A program made the translations under genes and the position numbers. A stretch of DNA of 10,831 bases, from positions 1 to 10,831 of the forward strand of contig DBDO01000016.1 in NCBI GenBank assembly GCA_002293605.1, given 5' to 3'. The notes under the pieces were generated by a model. It saw nothing but the letters and a program-made list of their open reading frames with translations, was not told the DNA's origin and ran no database searches. Every line of letters begins with the position of its first letter. Within the stretch, counting starts at the first letter, position 1. Positions 1-6,496 of this stretch are shown here, in pieces. Source of the DNA: Desulfovibrionaceae bacterium UBA930 (GTDB lineage: Bacteria; Desulfobacterota; Desulfovibrionia; Desulfovibrionales; Desulfovibrionaceae).

Positions 1-726
1 GGCCAGGGCCCCGGCAAAGCACAGCTCGGGCACGCCCTCGGGCAGGGGCATGACAGCGGCCAGGGTCATGGCCGGAGGCCCCCCCACAAAAATGCGCACG
101 GGCAAATCTTCCCCCCGGCGCAGGGCCGCCGCATGGTGCGGCCCTATGCCCCGGTGGATCTGGTAATGCAGTCCGGCTTCTCTATCCTTTATATATTCGT
201 TGCCGCTGATCTGCACCCGATACATGCCAAGGTTGGAGGAGAAAAATCCCGTTTTGTCAGGGTGTTCCGTATATACCTGGGGCAGCGTGATAAAGGCGCC
301 GCCGTCCAGGGGCCAGGAAAAAAGCTGCGGCAGGGCGGAAAGCTGCGTTCTGCCTTCCAGTACCGGACCGCTTGTGACCTTTTTCGGCAGCATGTTCCAC
401 AGGCCGAGGGGCACAGAGGCGAAACGCCAGGGCCGCCGCAGCACGGCGGCCGGGTCGGCCTTGGCTTTGAGCAGACGCTCCACCCGGCCTAAGGTCTTGC
501 GGAAGATAAAGCGCGTGCGGTCCATGCTGCCGTAAAGGTTGGCCAGCACGGGAAAGGCGCAGCCTTTGACCCTGGGAAAAAGCAGGGCCGGAGCGCCCGC
601 GCGAAAGGCGCGGCGCTGCACGGCGGCCAGTTCAAGCTGGGGATCTATTTCCAGATTCGCAACGCGGAAAAGACGCCCGGTCTTTTCCAGATCGCAAAGG
701 CACGACTGCATATCCTGATAGCTCAT
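1..726 (-). CDS. UbiD-family decarboxylase, N-terminal part (runs off the left edge)
   Basis: The first 242 residues of a UbiD-family enzyme can be read from the ATG at 726-724. These enzymes use prenylated FMN to decarboxylate aromatic or unsaturated acids, for example in ubiquinone or menaquinone synthesis. The family region with sequence SSNLGMYRVQISGN covers residues 163-176; its N165 and R170 match the metal/cofactor-binding Asn and catalytic Arg of UbiD. The later stretch YQIHRGIGPHH (188-198) contains the family His-Arg (H191). The expected catalytic Glu residues would lie past the window edge. The start is well supported by GGAGG (736-732) about 5-6 bases upstream, and the protein opens in typical family fashion (MSYQDMQSCLCDLEKTGRLFR). 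Substrate cannot be told; a futalosine-pathway (menaquinone) decarboxylase is plausible in this kind of organism, but that is inference. No UbiX partner is in view. The gene is divergent from the cyclase gene. Confidence 0.85.
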   Translation of the reverse strand, partial: MSYQDMQSCLCDLEKTGRLFRVANLEIDPQLELAAVQRRAFRAGAPALLFPRVKGCAFPVLANLYGSMDRTRFIFRKTLGRVERLLKAKADPAAVLRRPWRFASVPLGLWNMLPKKVTSGPVLEGRTQLSALPQLFSWPLDGGAFITLPQVYTEHPDKTGFFSSNLGMYRVQISGNEYIKDREAGLHYQIHRGIGPHHAAALRRGEDLPVRIFVGGPPAMTLAAVMPLPEGVPELCFAGALA

Positions 727-872
727 GGAAGCCTCCGTCCCGAGCATGGCAGAGCTTTAGGTGAAGCGCAAGGGGGGCGCGGCGGACGCAAAGGAGTACA
801 AATTTTTTGCCAATCCTTGCTTTTTTTTTGAGGCCGCACTAATAATGGCGGATATCACCTCTGGAGACTGAC
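727..872. promoter_or_regulatory. Divergent intergenic region between the ubiD-like and GGDEF genes
   Basis: These 146 bases must carry the promoters of both divergent genes. They include a run of nine T (821-829) and an AATAAT box (841-846) that could be a -10 element for the GGDEF gene. The best -35 at proper spacing (TTGCTT, 817-822) is poor. The GCAAAGG/CCTTGC pair before the T run could form a weak, long-looped hairpin. No site is convincing enough to call alone. Confidence 0.3.
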
Positions 873-2324
873 GTGCGGAAACGCAAAACCCTACTCCTGC
901 AACGAATTTCCATCCCCGCGCTGCTGTCCTTTTTCGCCTCTTTGCTGCTGTGCGGCCTTATCATGAGCGCCATAATCACAAATAAAGTACACCTGGACAG
1001 GCTGAGGATGGAACAGCTTGTCATGGAAAAAAGTATAAAACTTACTGAAGTAATTCATAAATTGCTCTACAAGACCGAGGCCCTTTCCGCCCTTGTCATT
1101 CAGAGCGACGGCAAGGTGGGCAATTTTGAGCGCGTGGCCTCCACCCTGGTTGACGACCCGGCCATTTCCAATGTGCTCATTGCCCCTGCCGGTATCGTCT
1201 CTCACGTTTACCCCCTGCGCGGCAACGAGCATGTGCTGGGCTTCAATTTTTTCCAAAACCGCGATGGCAACATCGAAGCGCGCATGGCCAAGGCAACGGG
1301 ACAACTCGTGTTCGGCGGTCCCTTTACCCAGGTGCAGGGCGGACAGGCCCTAGTAGGCAGGCTGCCGGTATATATGGACGGCCCCGGAGGGGATAAACAC
1401 TTCTGGGGGCTGGTTTCCGTATCCTTGCGCTACCCCCAGGTGCTGGACGGGGTGGGGCTGCCCCTGCTGGAAAAACAGGGCTATGCCTTTGAAATCTACC
1501 GCACAAACCCGGATACCGGCATGCGGCAGATCATCGCGGGCAGCGACTACGCTTACGACAAAAGCGCGCGTTTTATAGAAAAGAGCATGGAAATCCTGAA
1601 CGCCACCTGGTACTTTCGCATTTCGCCGGTAAAACTGTGGTACTGGTATACGGAAACCTGGATTCTGCTCTTTATCGGCCTGCTTGTCAGCGGCCTGGCC
1701 GCCTTTGTGGTGCAGAACAACCACGAACTCAAACGCATGCAAGAGCGCCTGGAAGAGATGGCCCAGATTGACGCCCTGACCGCCATCGCCAACCGCCGCC
1801 ACTTTATGGCAACAGCCCCGGCCCTCCTCTCTCAGGCGGCCAGAAACAGGCAACGCTGCTTCATCATCATGCTGGATGTGGACCACTTTAAAAACATAAA
1901 CGACAGCTACGGGCATGCCGCCGGAGACGAGGCCCTCAAGTGCATCGCCATGCGGATCAAAAAAACGCTCCGCCCCTATGATTTGCTGGCGCGCTACGGC
2001 GGTGAGGAATTCATCATTCTCGTTGTGGGGGTGGAACAGGAAACAGCGGAAAAACTGAGCGCCCGTGTGCGTCTGAGTATTTGCGAATCCCCCATTATGG
2101 TCGATGACACGCCCATACAGATCTCGGCCAGCTTCGGCCTTGCCCCTGTCGAGTCGGAAAGCGGCCTTGAAGAAAGCATCCGCCACGCGGACAGCGCCCT
2201 CTATGAAGCAAAAAAAGCGGGCCGCAACAGAAGCGTCAGTTATAGCCCTTCCGGAGAGGGCCCTTCGGGAGGCCTGCCTTCCGGGGAGGCGCTGCCTCCC
2301 CGGACCCCTCCGCCAGGGGCCTGA
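873..2324 (+). CDS. Membrane-anchored CHASE-GGDEF diguanylate cyclase
   Basis: This 483-residue protein should make cyclic di-GMP from two GTP at the inner membrane in response to an external signal. An N-terminal membrane segment (about 14-36) is followed by a periplasmic CHASE-type sensor (about 70-255, with conserved-looking IAPAGIVSHVYPLRGNEHVLG near 103-123), a second membrane segment (261-281), a short coiled linker and a GGDEF domain (298-456). The domain opens with DALTAIANRR, carries MLDVDHFKNIND (333-344) and the active site GGEEF (376-380). R367-P-Y-D370 sits five residues before GGEEF, which is the standard RxxD inhibitory site, so product feedback is expected. The start is GTG, chosen because GGAG (863-866) lies 6 bases upstream and an in-frame stop at 843-845 excludes longer forms. 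The last 25 or so residues, rich in Ser, Gly and Pro, lie beyond the domain and are encoded by a palindromic repeat. The signal is unknown. Confidence 0.93.
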   Translation: MRKRKTLLLQRISIPALLSFFASLLLCGLIMSAIITNKVHLDRLRMEQLVMEKSIKLTEVIHKLLYKTEALSALVIQSDGKVGNFERVASTLVDDPAISNVLIAPAGIVSHVYPLRGNEHVLGFNFFQNRDGNIEARMAKATGQLVFGGPFTQVQGGQALVGRLPVYMDGPGGDKHFWGLVSVSLRYPQVLDGVGLPLLEKQGYAFEIYRTNPDTGMRQIIAGSDYAYDKSARFIEKSMEILNATWYFRISPVKLWYWYTETWILLFIGLLVSGLAAFVVQNNHELKRMQERLEEMAQIDALTAIANRRHFMATAPALLSQAARNRQRCFIIMLDVDHFKNINDSYGHAAGDEALKCIAMRIKKTLRPYDLLARYGGEEFIILVVGVEQETAEKLSARVRLSICESPIMVDDTPIQISASFGLAPVESESGLEESIRHADSALYEAKKAGRNRSVSYSPSGEGPSGGLPSGEALPPRTPPPGA

Positions 2325-2337
2325 GGCCTCTGGACCC
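2246..2337. repeat. GC-rich REP-like double palindrome, possible bidirectional terminator
   Basis: One perfect hairpin has arms CCGGGGAGGC (2281-2290) and GCCTCCCCGG (2294-2303) with a 3-base loop. A second has arms CCAGGGGCC (2313-2321) and GGCCTCTGG (2325-2333) with one G-U pair, and its loop TGA is the stop codon of the GGDEF gene. Each hairpin is followed by GGACCC. Upstream, a unit resembling CCTTCCGGAG recurs three times (from about 2247, 2262 and 2277). The element lies between two convergent genes, so it probably stops transcription from both sides, though neither side has a strong T run. From memory, elements of this shape are scattered in Desulfovibrio genomes; copy number here is unknown. 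Confidence 0.65.
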
Positions 2338-2351
2338 ACAATTTTCCGCCC

Positions 2352-2960
2352 CTAATAAAAGCCCCTGTTAAATAACGATAAGGTCAACAGCAAGGTCTCG
2401 CCGTATTCTTTCTCTGCGCTCAGGGGGTAGGTAAATTCGCAGTCGGCCGTATTCTCCCCCCTGATGAAGAATTTGCGCCCGTGCATGATCCCTGCCTTTT
2501 TCCAGTGCAGCTCCCAATAGCCCTTTGCCGGGTCATAGATTTTATGGACAAGCTCCTGCCCGGCCTCGCCCAGGGCCTGGTCAAAACTTCCCTGCAATCC
2601 GCCCGGAACAAATTCCGCAAGCCCCCCGGACAGCCTGAGCCGCGCCTTGCCGTCCTTTGAGGAAAGAATGATGCCGTCATCATTCTCCGGCAGCATGACC
2701 AGCGTTGTCGTTTCAGGGAACACATAGGCAAAAAAGTGATAGCGATCGTTCAGGTACACAAGGCTGCCTTGCGGGCCGCCCGCCTCCTTCCCATCGTAGA
2801 GATGGAGCGATGTGCCCCGCTCCGCATCATGCAGGGTAAGAACGACCTCCGGTCGCGCCAGGGCCGTGGCCGGAAAAAGGGCAGCCCATACTGCGCTGCA
2901 AAAGGCCAGAGCCACAAGCACCACAAGGAAAGAGAAGGAATGCATAGACTTTTTCCGCAT
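2352..2960 (-). CDS. Small secreted protein of unknown function
   Basis: I do not recognise this 202-residue protein. It starts with a clear Sec signal peptide: basic MRKKS, a hydrophobic core (about 10-29), and a likely cleavage after ALA at residue 35, leaving a mature protein of about 167 residues. The mature part looks beta-rich, with alternating hydrophobic stretches such as HFFAYVFPETTTLVML (75-90) and ELHWKKAGIMHGRKFFIRG (150-168). It has a single cysteine (C174) after the signal and no lipobox. Two ATGs are adjacent (2963 and 2960). The second is preferred because the strong AAGGAGG site (2973-2967) then has a 6-base spacer instead of 3; a longer in-frame extension to 3092 lacks support and would bury the signal peptide. 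It is a single gene, convergent with the GGDEF gene 27 bases away and divergent from the restriction operon. A periplasmic role is likely. Confidence 0.8.
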   Translation of the reverse strand: MRKKSMHSFSFLVVLVALAFCSAVWAALFPATALARPEVVLTLHDAERGTSLHLYDGKEAGGPQGSLVYLNDRYHFFAYVFPETTTLVMLPENDDGIILSSKDGKARLRLSGGLAEFVPGGLQGSFDQALGEAGQELVHKIYDPAKGYWELHWKKAGIMHGRKFFIRGENTADCEFTYPLSAEKEYGETLLLTLSLFNRGFY

Positions 2961-3052
2961 CATGTACCTCCTTCTGTGCAAAAACCTTGCCCCGTGCACT
3001 TTATAAAATAAGTAACAGATCGTTTGCACCGGAGCATGCAAGGGAATGTTGT

Positions 3053-3083
3053 AGTATAAAGCATCATGCAACATCAATGTCAA
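3053..3083 (-). promoter_or_regulatory. Candidate sigma70-type promoter of the secreted-protein gene
   Basis: On the minus strand, TTGACA (3083-3078) is followed after 19 bases by TATACT (3058-3053), and the gene's AAGGAGG site lies about 80 bases further on. Both hexamers are near consensus, but the spacing is 2 bases longer than ideal. The resulting leader would contain a small inverted repeat TTGCA/TGCAA (3024-3028 and 3037-3041). Confidence 0.45.
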
Positions 3084-3327
3084 GAGCTGCACGACTATGG
3101 GTTGAAGTCAGAGTATTGCTTCTGCCCCGTAGGGAAGAAGCGGGCAAGGCCGCCATGGAAAGTATGCAGCCTTTGCCTTATCCCTTACAACGAGCGTTGG
3201 CTGCACGAAGCCGGGCATAAGGAGAAGCTCCACAGGCCCTGTCCCGGGCAGCAACGAACGAAGCCGCACATGCCAATGACGAGGCTGTTCTGTCACTACT
3301 TGCCGGGCAGGCGGGCTATGACGCATG
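3084..3327 (+). other. Region without a firm gene; doubtful ORF with Cys/His pattern
   Basis: Between the two divergent promoters lies a stretch with no gene I can defend. One plus-strand frame is open from an ATG at 3066 and runs to 3443, overlapping hsdM. Its first 60 codons have a Cys/His arrangement that could bind zinc (C18, C20, C34, C37, H47, H51, H56) and codons ending mostly in G or C, as real genes here do. Against it are the lack of any ribosome site, the lack of a recognisable family and the 80-base overlap with the HTH part of hsdM. It may be a decayed gene, an untranslated region, or chance. CCTTAT/ATAAGG and CTG-CCCGGG-CAG-like inverted repeats are present but unremarkable. Confidence 0.2.
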
Positions 3328-3360
3328 TTGACAGGAATTTGTTATATATGCCATATAACA
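3328..3360 (+). promoter_or_regulatory. hsd operon promoter with embedded inverted-repeat operator
   Basis: A consensus -35 box TTGACA (3328-3333) is followed by an AT-rich stretch with TATAAC (3354-3359, 20-base spacer, long) as best -10. Covering the -10 region is a perfect inverted repeat: TGTTATAT (3340-3347), spacer ATGCC, ATATAACA (3353-3360). It ends 3 bases before the hsdM start codon. Size, symmetry and position fit an operator for an XRE-type dimer, and hsdM itself encodes such a domain. Binding is inferred, not shown. Confidence 0.55.
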
Positions 3361-3363
3361 TTT

Positions 3364-5211
3364 ATGACAAAAACAAATCCATACCCCACACTCTTGCGCG
3401 ACCTGCGCTCTCACCTTGGCCTTACCCAAGCCCAACTTGCTGACAAGCTTGGGGTATCCTTTGCCACCGCCAACCGTTGGGAGGGCGGCAGCAAGCCGCA
3501 ACGCGCGCAACAGGAAGCCATTATGGCACTCGTGCGCGAATCGGGGATGTCCGTTGATAATAGCCCGGCGGATACACTTTCTCAAGAGACAAGCATCACC
3601 ACAGCGCGAAGGGGCAGAAAAAAATCCTCCTCCGCGCCGGATACCAAGTCCATGGAGCAGATGCTCTGGGATGCGGCCTGCTTGATACGGGGCGAGAAAG
3701 ACGCCCCCAAGTTCAAAGACTATCTGCTCCCGCTGCTCTTTCTCAAACGCCTGTCAGACGTGTTTGACGATGAGATCAACCGTTTGGCCGAAGAATATGG
3801 CGACAAGGCCGTGGCCCTGGAAATTGCGGAGAGCGACCACGGCCTTTTGCGCTTCTATCTGCCGCCGGAAGCGCGTTGGGGCATCATCAGCGGGCGCGCT
3901 TCCTATGAGTGGCCCCTGGACGCCAAAAAGAAAAGCACGGCCCCCAAGGATATCGGCGAACACCTGACCAGGGCCGTCCGCGCCGTGGTGAAGCATAACC
4001 CCACGCTTTCCGGCGTCATTGATGTGGTGGACTTTGCCGCCGAGCGCAACGGCGAGCGCGACATCAACCCTTCCAAGCTCAAAGAGGTGGTGGAGACCTA
4101 TTCCGACATCCGCTACCGCTTGGGCTTGGCCGATGTGCAGCCGGATTTTCTGGGCCGCGCCTATGAGTATCTGCTGCGGAAGTTCGCCGAAGGTTCCGGC
4201 CAGAGCGCCGGGGAATTCTTTACGCCGACGGAAGTGGGCTTTCTCATCGCGTACATCATGCGCCCGAAACCTGGTGAAAGCTGCCACGACTATGCCTGCG
4301 GTTCCGGCGGGCTGCTCATCAAGCTGCAACTGGTGGCCCGTGAACTTGACCCCACGGCCAAGGTGCCGTTGCGCCTGACCGGCCAGGAACTCCAGGCCGA
4401 AAGCTATGCCGTGGCGCAGATGAACGCCATTATCCACGATATGGCGGTGGATTTCATGCGCGGCGATACCATGATCAATCCAAAATTCCGCAAAGACGAC
4501 GGCAGCATCCGGCAGAACGACATTGTGGTGGCAAATCCCATGTGGAACCAGCCCATTGCCGACGAGATCTATAAAAACGATCCCTTCGACCGCTTTCACA
4601 CTGCCGGGGGCGTTACCAGCGGCAAAGCGGACTGGGCCTGGCTGCAACACACCCTGGCCTGCATGAGCGACACCGGCAGGGCCGCCGTGGTGTTGGATAC
4701 CGGCGCGGTCACGCGCGGCTCCGGCTCCAAAAACGAAGACAAGGAGCGCAACATCCGCAAATGGTTTGTGGAACATGACTACATCGATGGCGTCATCCTG
4801 CTGCCGGAAAATCTCTTTTACAACACCAGCGCGGCGGGCGTCATCGTGGTGTTAAGCAAACGCAAGCCGGAAAGCCGCAAAGGAAAAATCACTCTCTTTA
4901 ATGCCGGCAAGCGGGCCAGGAAGGGCAAGCCCAAAAACTATTTGCCGGAAGACGAGTTGAAAGCCATGGCCGCGCTTTTCACCAAGGGTGAGCCGGTGGA
5001 GGGGGAGATTGCGGTTATTACCAATGAGCAGGCCGCCGAGGCGGATTATAACTTGAGTCCAAGCCGGTGGGTGGGGAAAGCTGAATCACGAGAATTAGCC
5101 TCAATTCCAGAGTTATTAAAGGAACTAGAGATCGTTGAAATAGAAGAGGTTGCCTTGTCCAAAAAGGTCACCCAGCTTCTTAAGGGAGTGGGCAATGAGT
5201 CAATTGCCTGA
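3364..5211 (+). CDS. hsdM: Type I restriction-modification DNA methyltransferase subunit with N-terminal HTH
   Basis: This 615-residue protein is the N6-adenine methyltransferase of a type I system; with HsdS it methylates host sites using S-adenosylmethionine. Residues about 8-60 form an XRE-type helix-turn-helix (LGLTQAQLADKLGVSFATAN, 18-37), which ordinary HsdM lacks. A Ser/Arg/Lys-rich linker (61-96) leads to the HsdM N-terminal helical domain (97-235, with FLKRLSDVFDDE at 126-137) and the catalytic domain (240-565). Motifs seen are GEFFTPTEV (283-291), SAM-binding motif I D309-YACGSGG and motif IV N391-PMW, where most relatives have NPPF or NPPY. The end (577-605) is probably coiled coil for HsdS contact. 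I place the start at 3364, directly before the HTH; an in-frame ATG at 3325 would put the -35 box inside the gene. Neither has a ribosome site, so a leaderless or weakly initiated message is possible. The last 130 bases or so are more AT-rich than the rest. Confidence 0.93.
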   Translation: MTKTNPYPTLLRDLRSHLGLTQAQLADKLGVSFATANRWEGGSKPQRAQQEAIMALVRESGMSVDNSPADTLSQETSITTARRGRKKSSSAPDTKSMEQMLWDAACLIRGEKDAPKFKDYLLPLLFLKRLSDVFDDEINRLAEEYGDKAVALEIAESDHGLLRFYLPPEARWGIISGRASYEWPLDAKKKSTAPKDIGEHLTRAVRAVVKHNPTLSGVIDVVDFAAERNGERDINPSKLKEVVETYSDIRYRLGLADVQPDFLGRAYEYLLRKFAEGSGQSAGEFFTPTEVGFLIAYIMRPKPGESCHDYACGSGGLLIKLQLVARELDPTAKVPLRLTGQELQAESYAVAQMNAIIHDMAVDFMRGDTMINPKFRKDDGSIRQNDIVVANPMWNQPIADEIYKNDPFDRFHTAGGVTSGKADWAWLQHTLACMSDTGRAAVVLDTGAVTRGSGSKNEDKERNIRKWFVEHDYIDGVILLPENLFYNTSAAGVIVVLSKRKPESRKGKITLFNAGKRARKGKPKNYLPEDELKAMAALFTKGEPVEGEIAVITNEQAAEADYNLSPSRWVGKAESRELASIPELLKELEIVEIEEVALSKKVTQLLKGVGNESIA

Positions 5212-6496
5212 TAGTTGGTATATTGTCCCCTTCTCAAGTCTTGTGACATATACCGTTGGCAAGACTCCTCCGCGCGCGGACGTCAGCTTTTGGGATAATT
5301 CCGCTACGTCAGTACCATGGGTGAGCATTGCTGACATGCAGCCCTATGAGCAAGTTAATCATACGAAAGAGTGTATTTCAGAGAAAGCCTTTCATCGTAT
5401 TTTCCGAGGGAGAGCCATCCCTGAAGGAACTCTTCTGATGAGCTTTAAACTCAGCATTGGACGTGTGGCTTTTCTAGGACAAGATGCCTGCCATAACGAG
5501 GCCATCATTTCCATTCAACCTAATAAGGGTGTCAATGTAAAATATCTTGCTTACTTTCTTTCTTTTTTTGACTACTCAGAACTGTATGACAGGCAAATTA
5601 AAGGAAATACACTTAATAAAGAAAAAATAGACCGTATCCCAGTAAAGTGCCCTCCAAAGGAAGAGCAAGATGCGATTGCTGCTACATTGGATACAATCCG
5701 AGACAGCATCTGTATTGCCAATAAAAAATATAAATTGTTGTTTGCGCTCAAACACGCCACCATGCACAAGCTCTTCACCTGCGGCCTGCGCGGCGAACCA
5801 CAAAAGGAAACAGAAATAGGGCTGGTGCCGGAGAGTTGGGAAGTTGTGCCTCTTGATGAAGTTGCTTTTGTACAGACGGGTGTCGCAAAAGGGCGCAAGA
5901 TCATAAGTGAAGAACTCATTGAGATTCCTTATCTTCGTGTCGCTAATGTGCAGGATGGAAGACTTGACCTTTCTGAAATCAAAACCATCCGAATCCGCTC
6001 TATTGAGCTTGACCGGTATCTTCTCCAAGAAGGGGATGTACTCCTCACCGAGGGCGGGGATTTTGACAAGCTTGGGCGCGGCTTTATTTGGCGCGGAGAG
6101 ATAGCTGGTTGCATTCACCAAAATCACGTTTTTGCCGTTCGCGTTGACCGAGACAAGTTATTGCCTGAATTTTTTGCCTACTTGGCTCAAAGTCCGTATG
6201 GTAAGGCTTATTTTTTAAAGGTTGCTCATAAGACTACAAATCTAGCATGTATCAATACAACAAAATTAAAGGCATTTCCCATTACTTTTCCTGACCCTGC
6301 CGAACAACAAGAAATCGTCGATATTCTCGACGCCATCGACCAAAAAATCGACCTGCACCGCCGCAAAAAGGCCGTGCTGGAAGAGCTTTTCAAATCGCTT
6401 TTGCATAAACTCATGACCGGGGAAATCCGCGTTGACGAGCTTAATCTTGCCGCTTTATCCCCGCAAGACAACAAGGAGCCTGGCCATGTTCAGTAG
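5195..6496 (+). CDS. hsdS: Type I restriction-modification specificity subunit
   Basis: HsdS chooses the DNA site: each of its two target recognition domains reads one half of a bipartite sequence. At 433 residues it has the usual full-length plan: TRD1 (about 1-154), a central conserved helix (155-205, EEQDAIAATLDTIRDSI through HKLFTCGLRGE), TRD2 (206-368, opening with GLVPESWEVVPL) and a distal conserved helix (369-412, EQQEIVDILDAIDQKID through HKLMTGEIRV). The two helices visibly resemble each other, giving the internal pseudo-symmetry of the family. The start at 5195 follows AAGGGAG (5182-5188) by 6 bases and overlaps hsdM by 17 bases. The TRD coding parts are AT-rich (36 of 120 bases are G or C in 5521-5640), whereas the conserved helix and neighbouring genes are much richer in GC. 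This fits exchange of recognition modules. The target sequence cannot be predicted from here. Confidence 0.95.
   Translation: MSQLPDSWYIVPFSSLVTYTVGKTPPRADVSFWDNSATSVPWVSIADMQPYEQVNHTKECISEKAFHRIFRGRAIPEGTLLMSFKLSIGRVAFLGQDACHNEAIISIQPNKGVNVKYLAYFLSFFDYSELYDRQIKGNTLNKEKIDRIPVKCPPKEEQDAIAATLDTIRDSICIANKKYKLLFALKHATMHKLFTCGLRGEPQKETEIGLVPESWEVVPLDEVAFVQTGVAKGRKIISEELIEIPYLRVANVQDGRLDLSEIKTIRIRSIELDRYLLQEGDVLLTEGGDFDKLGRGFIWRGEIAGCIHQNHVFAVRVDRDKLLPEFFAYLAQSPYGKAYFLKVAHKTTNLACINTTKLKAFPITFPDPAEQQEIVDILDAIDQKIDLHRRKKAVLEELFKSLLHKLMTGEIRVDELNLAALSPQDNKEPGHVQ

Noticed and set aside
133..535. Two plus-strand frames over the ubiD-like gene
   Set aside because: The minus strand encodes a recognisable UbiD protein through the same bases, and these frames have no family features.
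1350..2339. Long minus-strand open frame (329 codons) opposite the GGDEF gene
   Set aside because: It is an antisense shadow of a gene whose domains and motifs are unmistakable; its own translation shows no family and no ribosome site.
2961..3092. Extended start of the secreted protein gene at 3092
   Set aside because: It would put 44 residues before the signal peptide and ignore the strong AAGGAGG site beside 2960.
3325..3363. Longer hsdM start at ATG 3325
   Set aside because: It would place the -35 box and the palindrome inside the gene and adds 13 residues (MLTGICYICHITF) unlike any HTH lead-in; no ribosome site supports it.
3754..4776. Minus-strand open frame of 340 codons opposite hsdM
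   Set aside because: It mirrors the hsdM codons, a common result of high third-position GC, and resembles no protein family.
5150..5194. Longer hsdS start at 5150
   Set aside because: The ATG at 5195 has AAGGGAG 6 bases upstream and begins in the usual HsdS style (short lead, then a Trp-containing turn); the upstream 15 codons overlap hsdM only by chance.
6432..6485. Earlier in-frame start for fic at 6432
   Set aside because: It has no ribosome site and would overlap hsdS by 65 bases, whereas ATG 6486 has AAGGAG at ideal distance.
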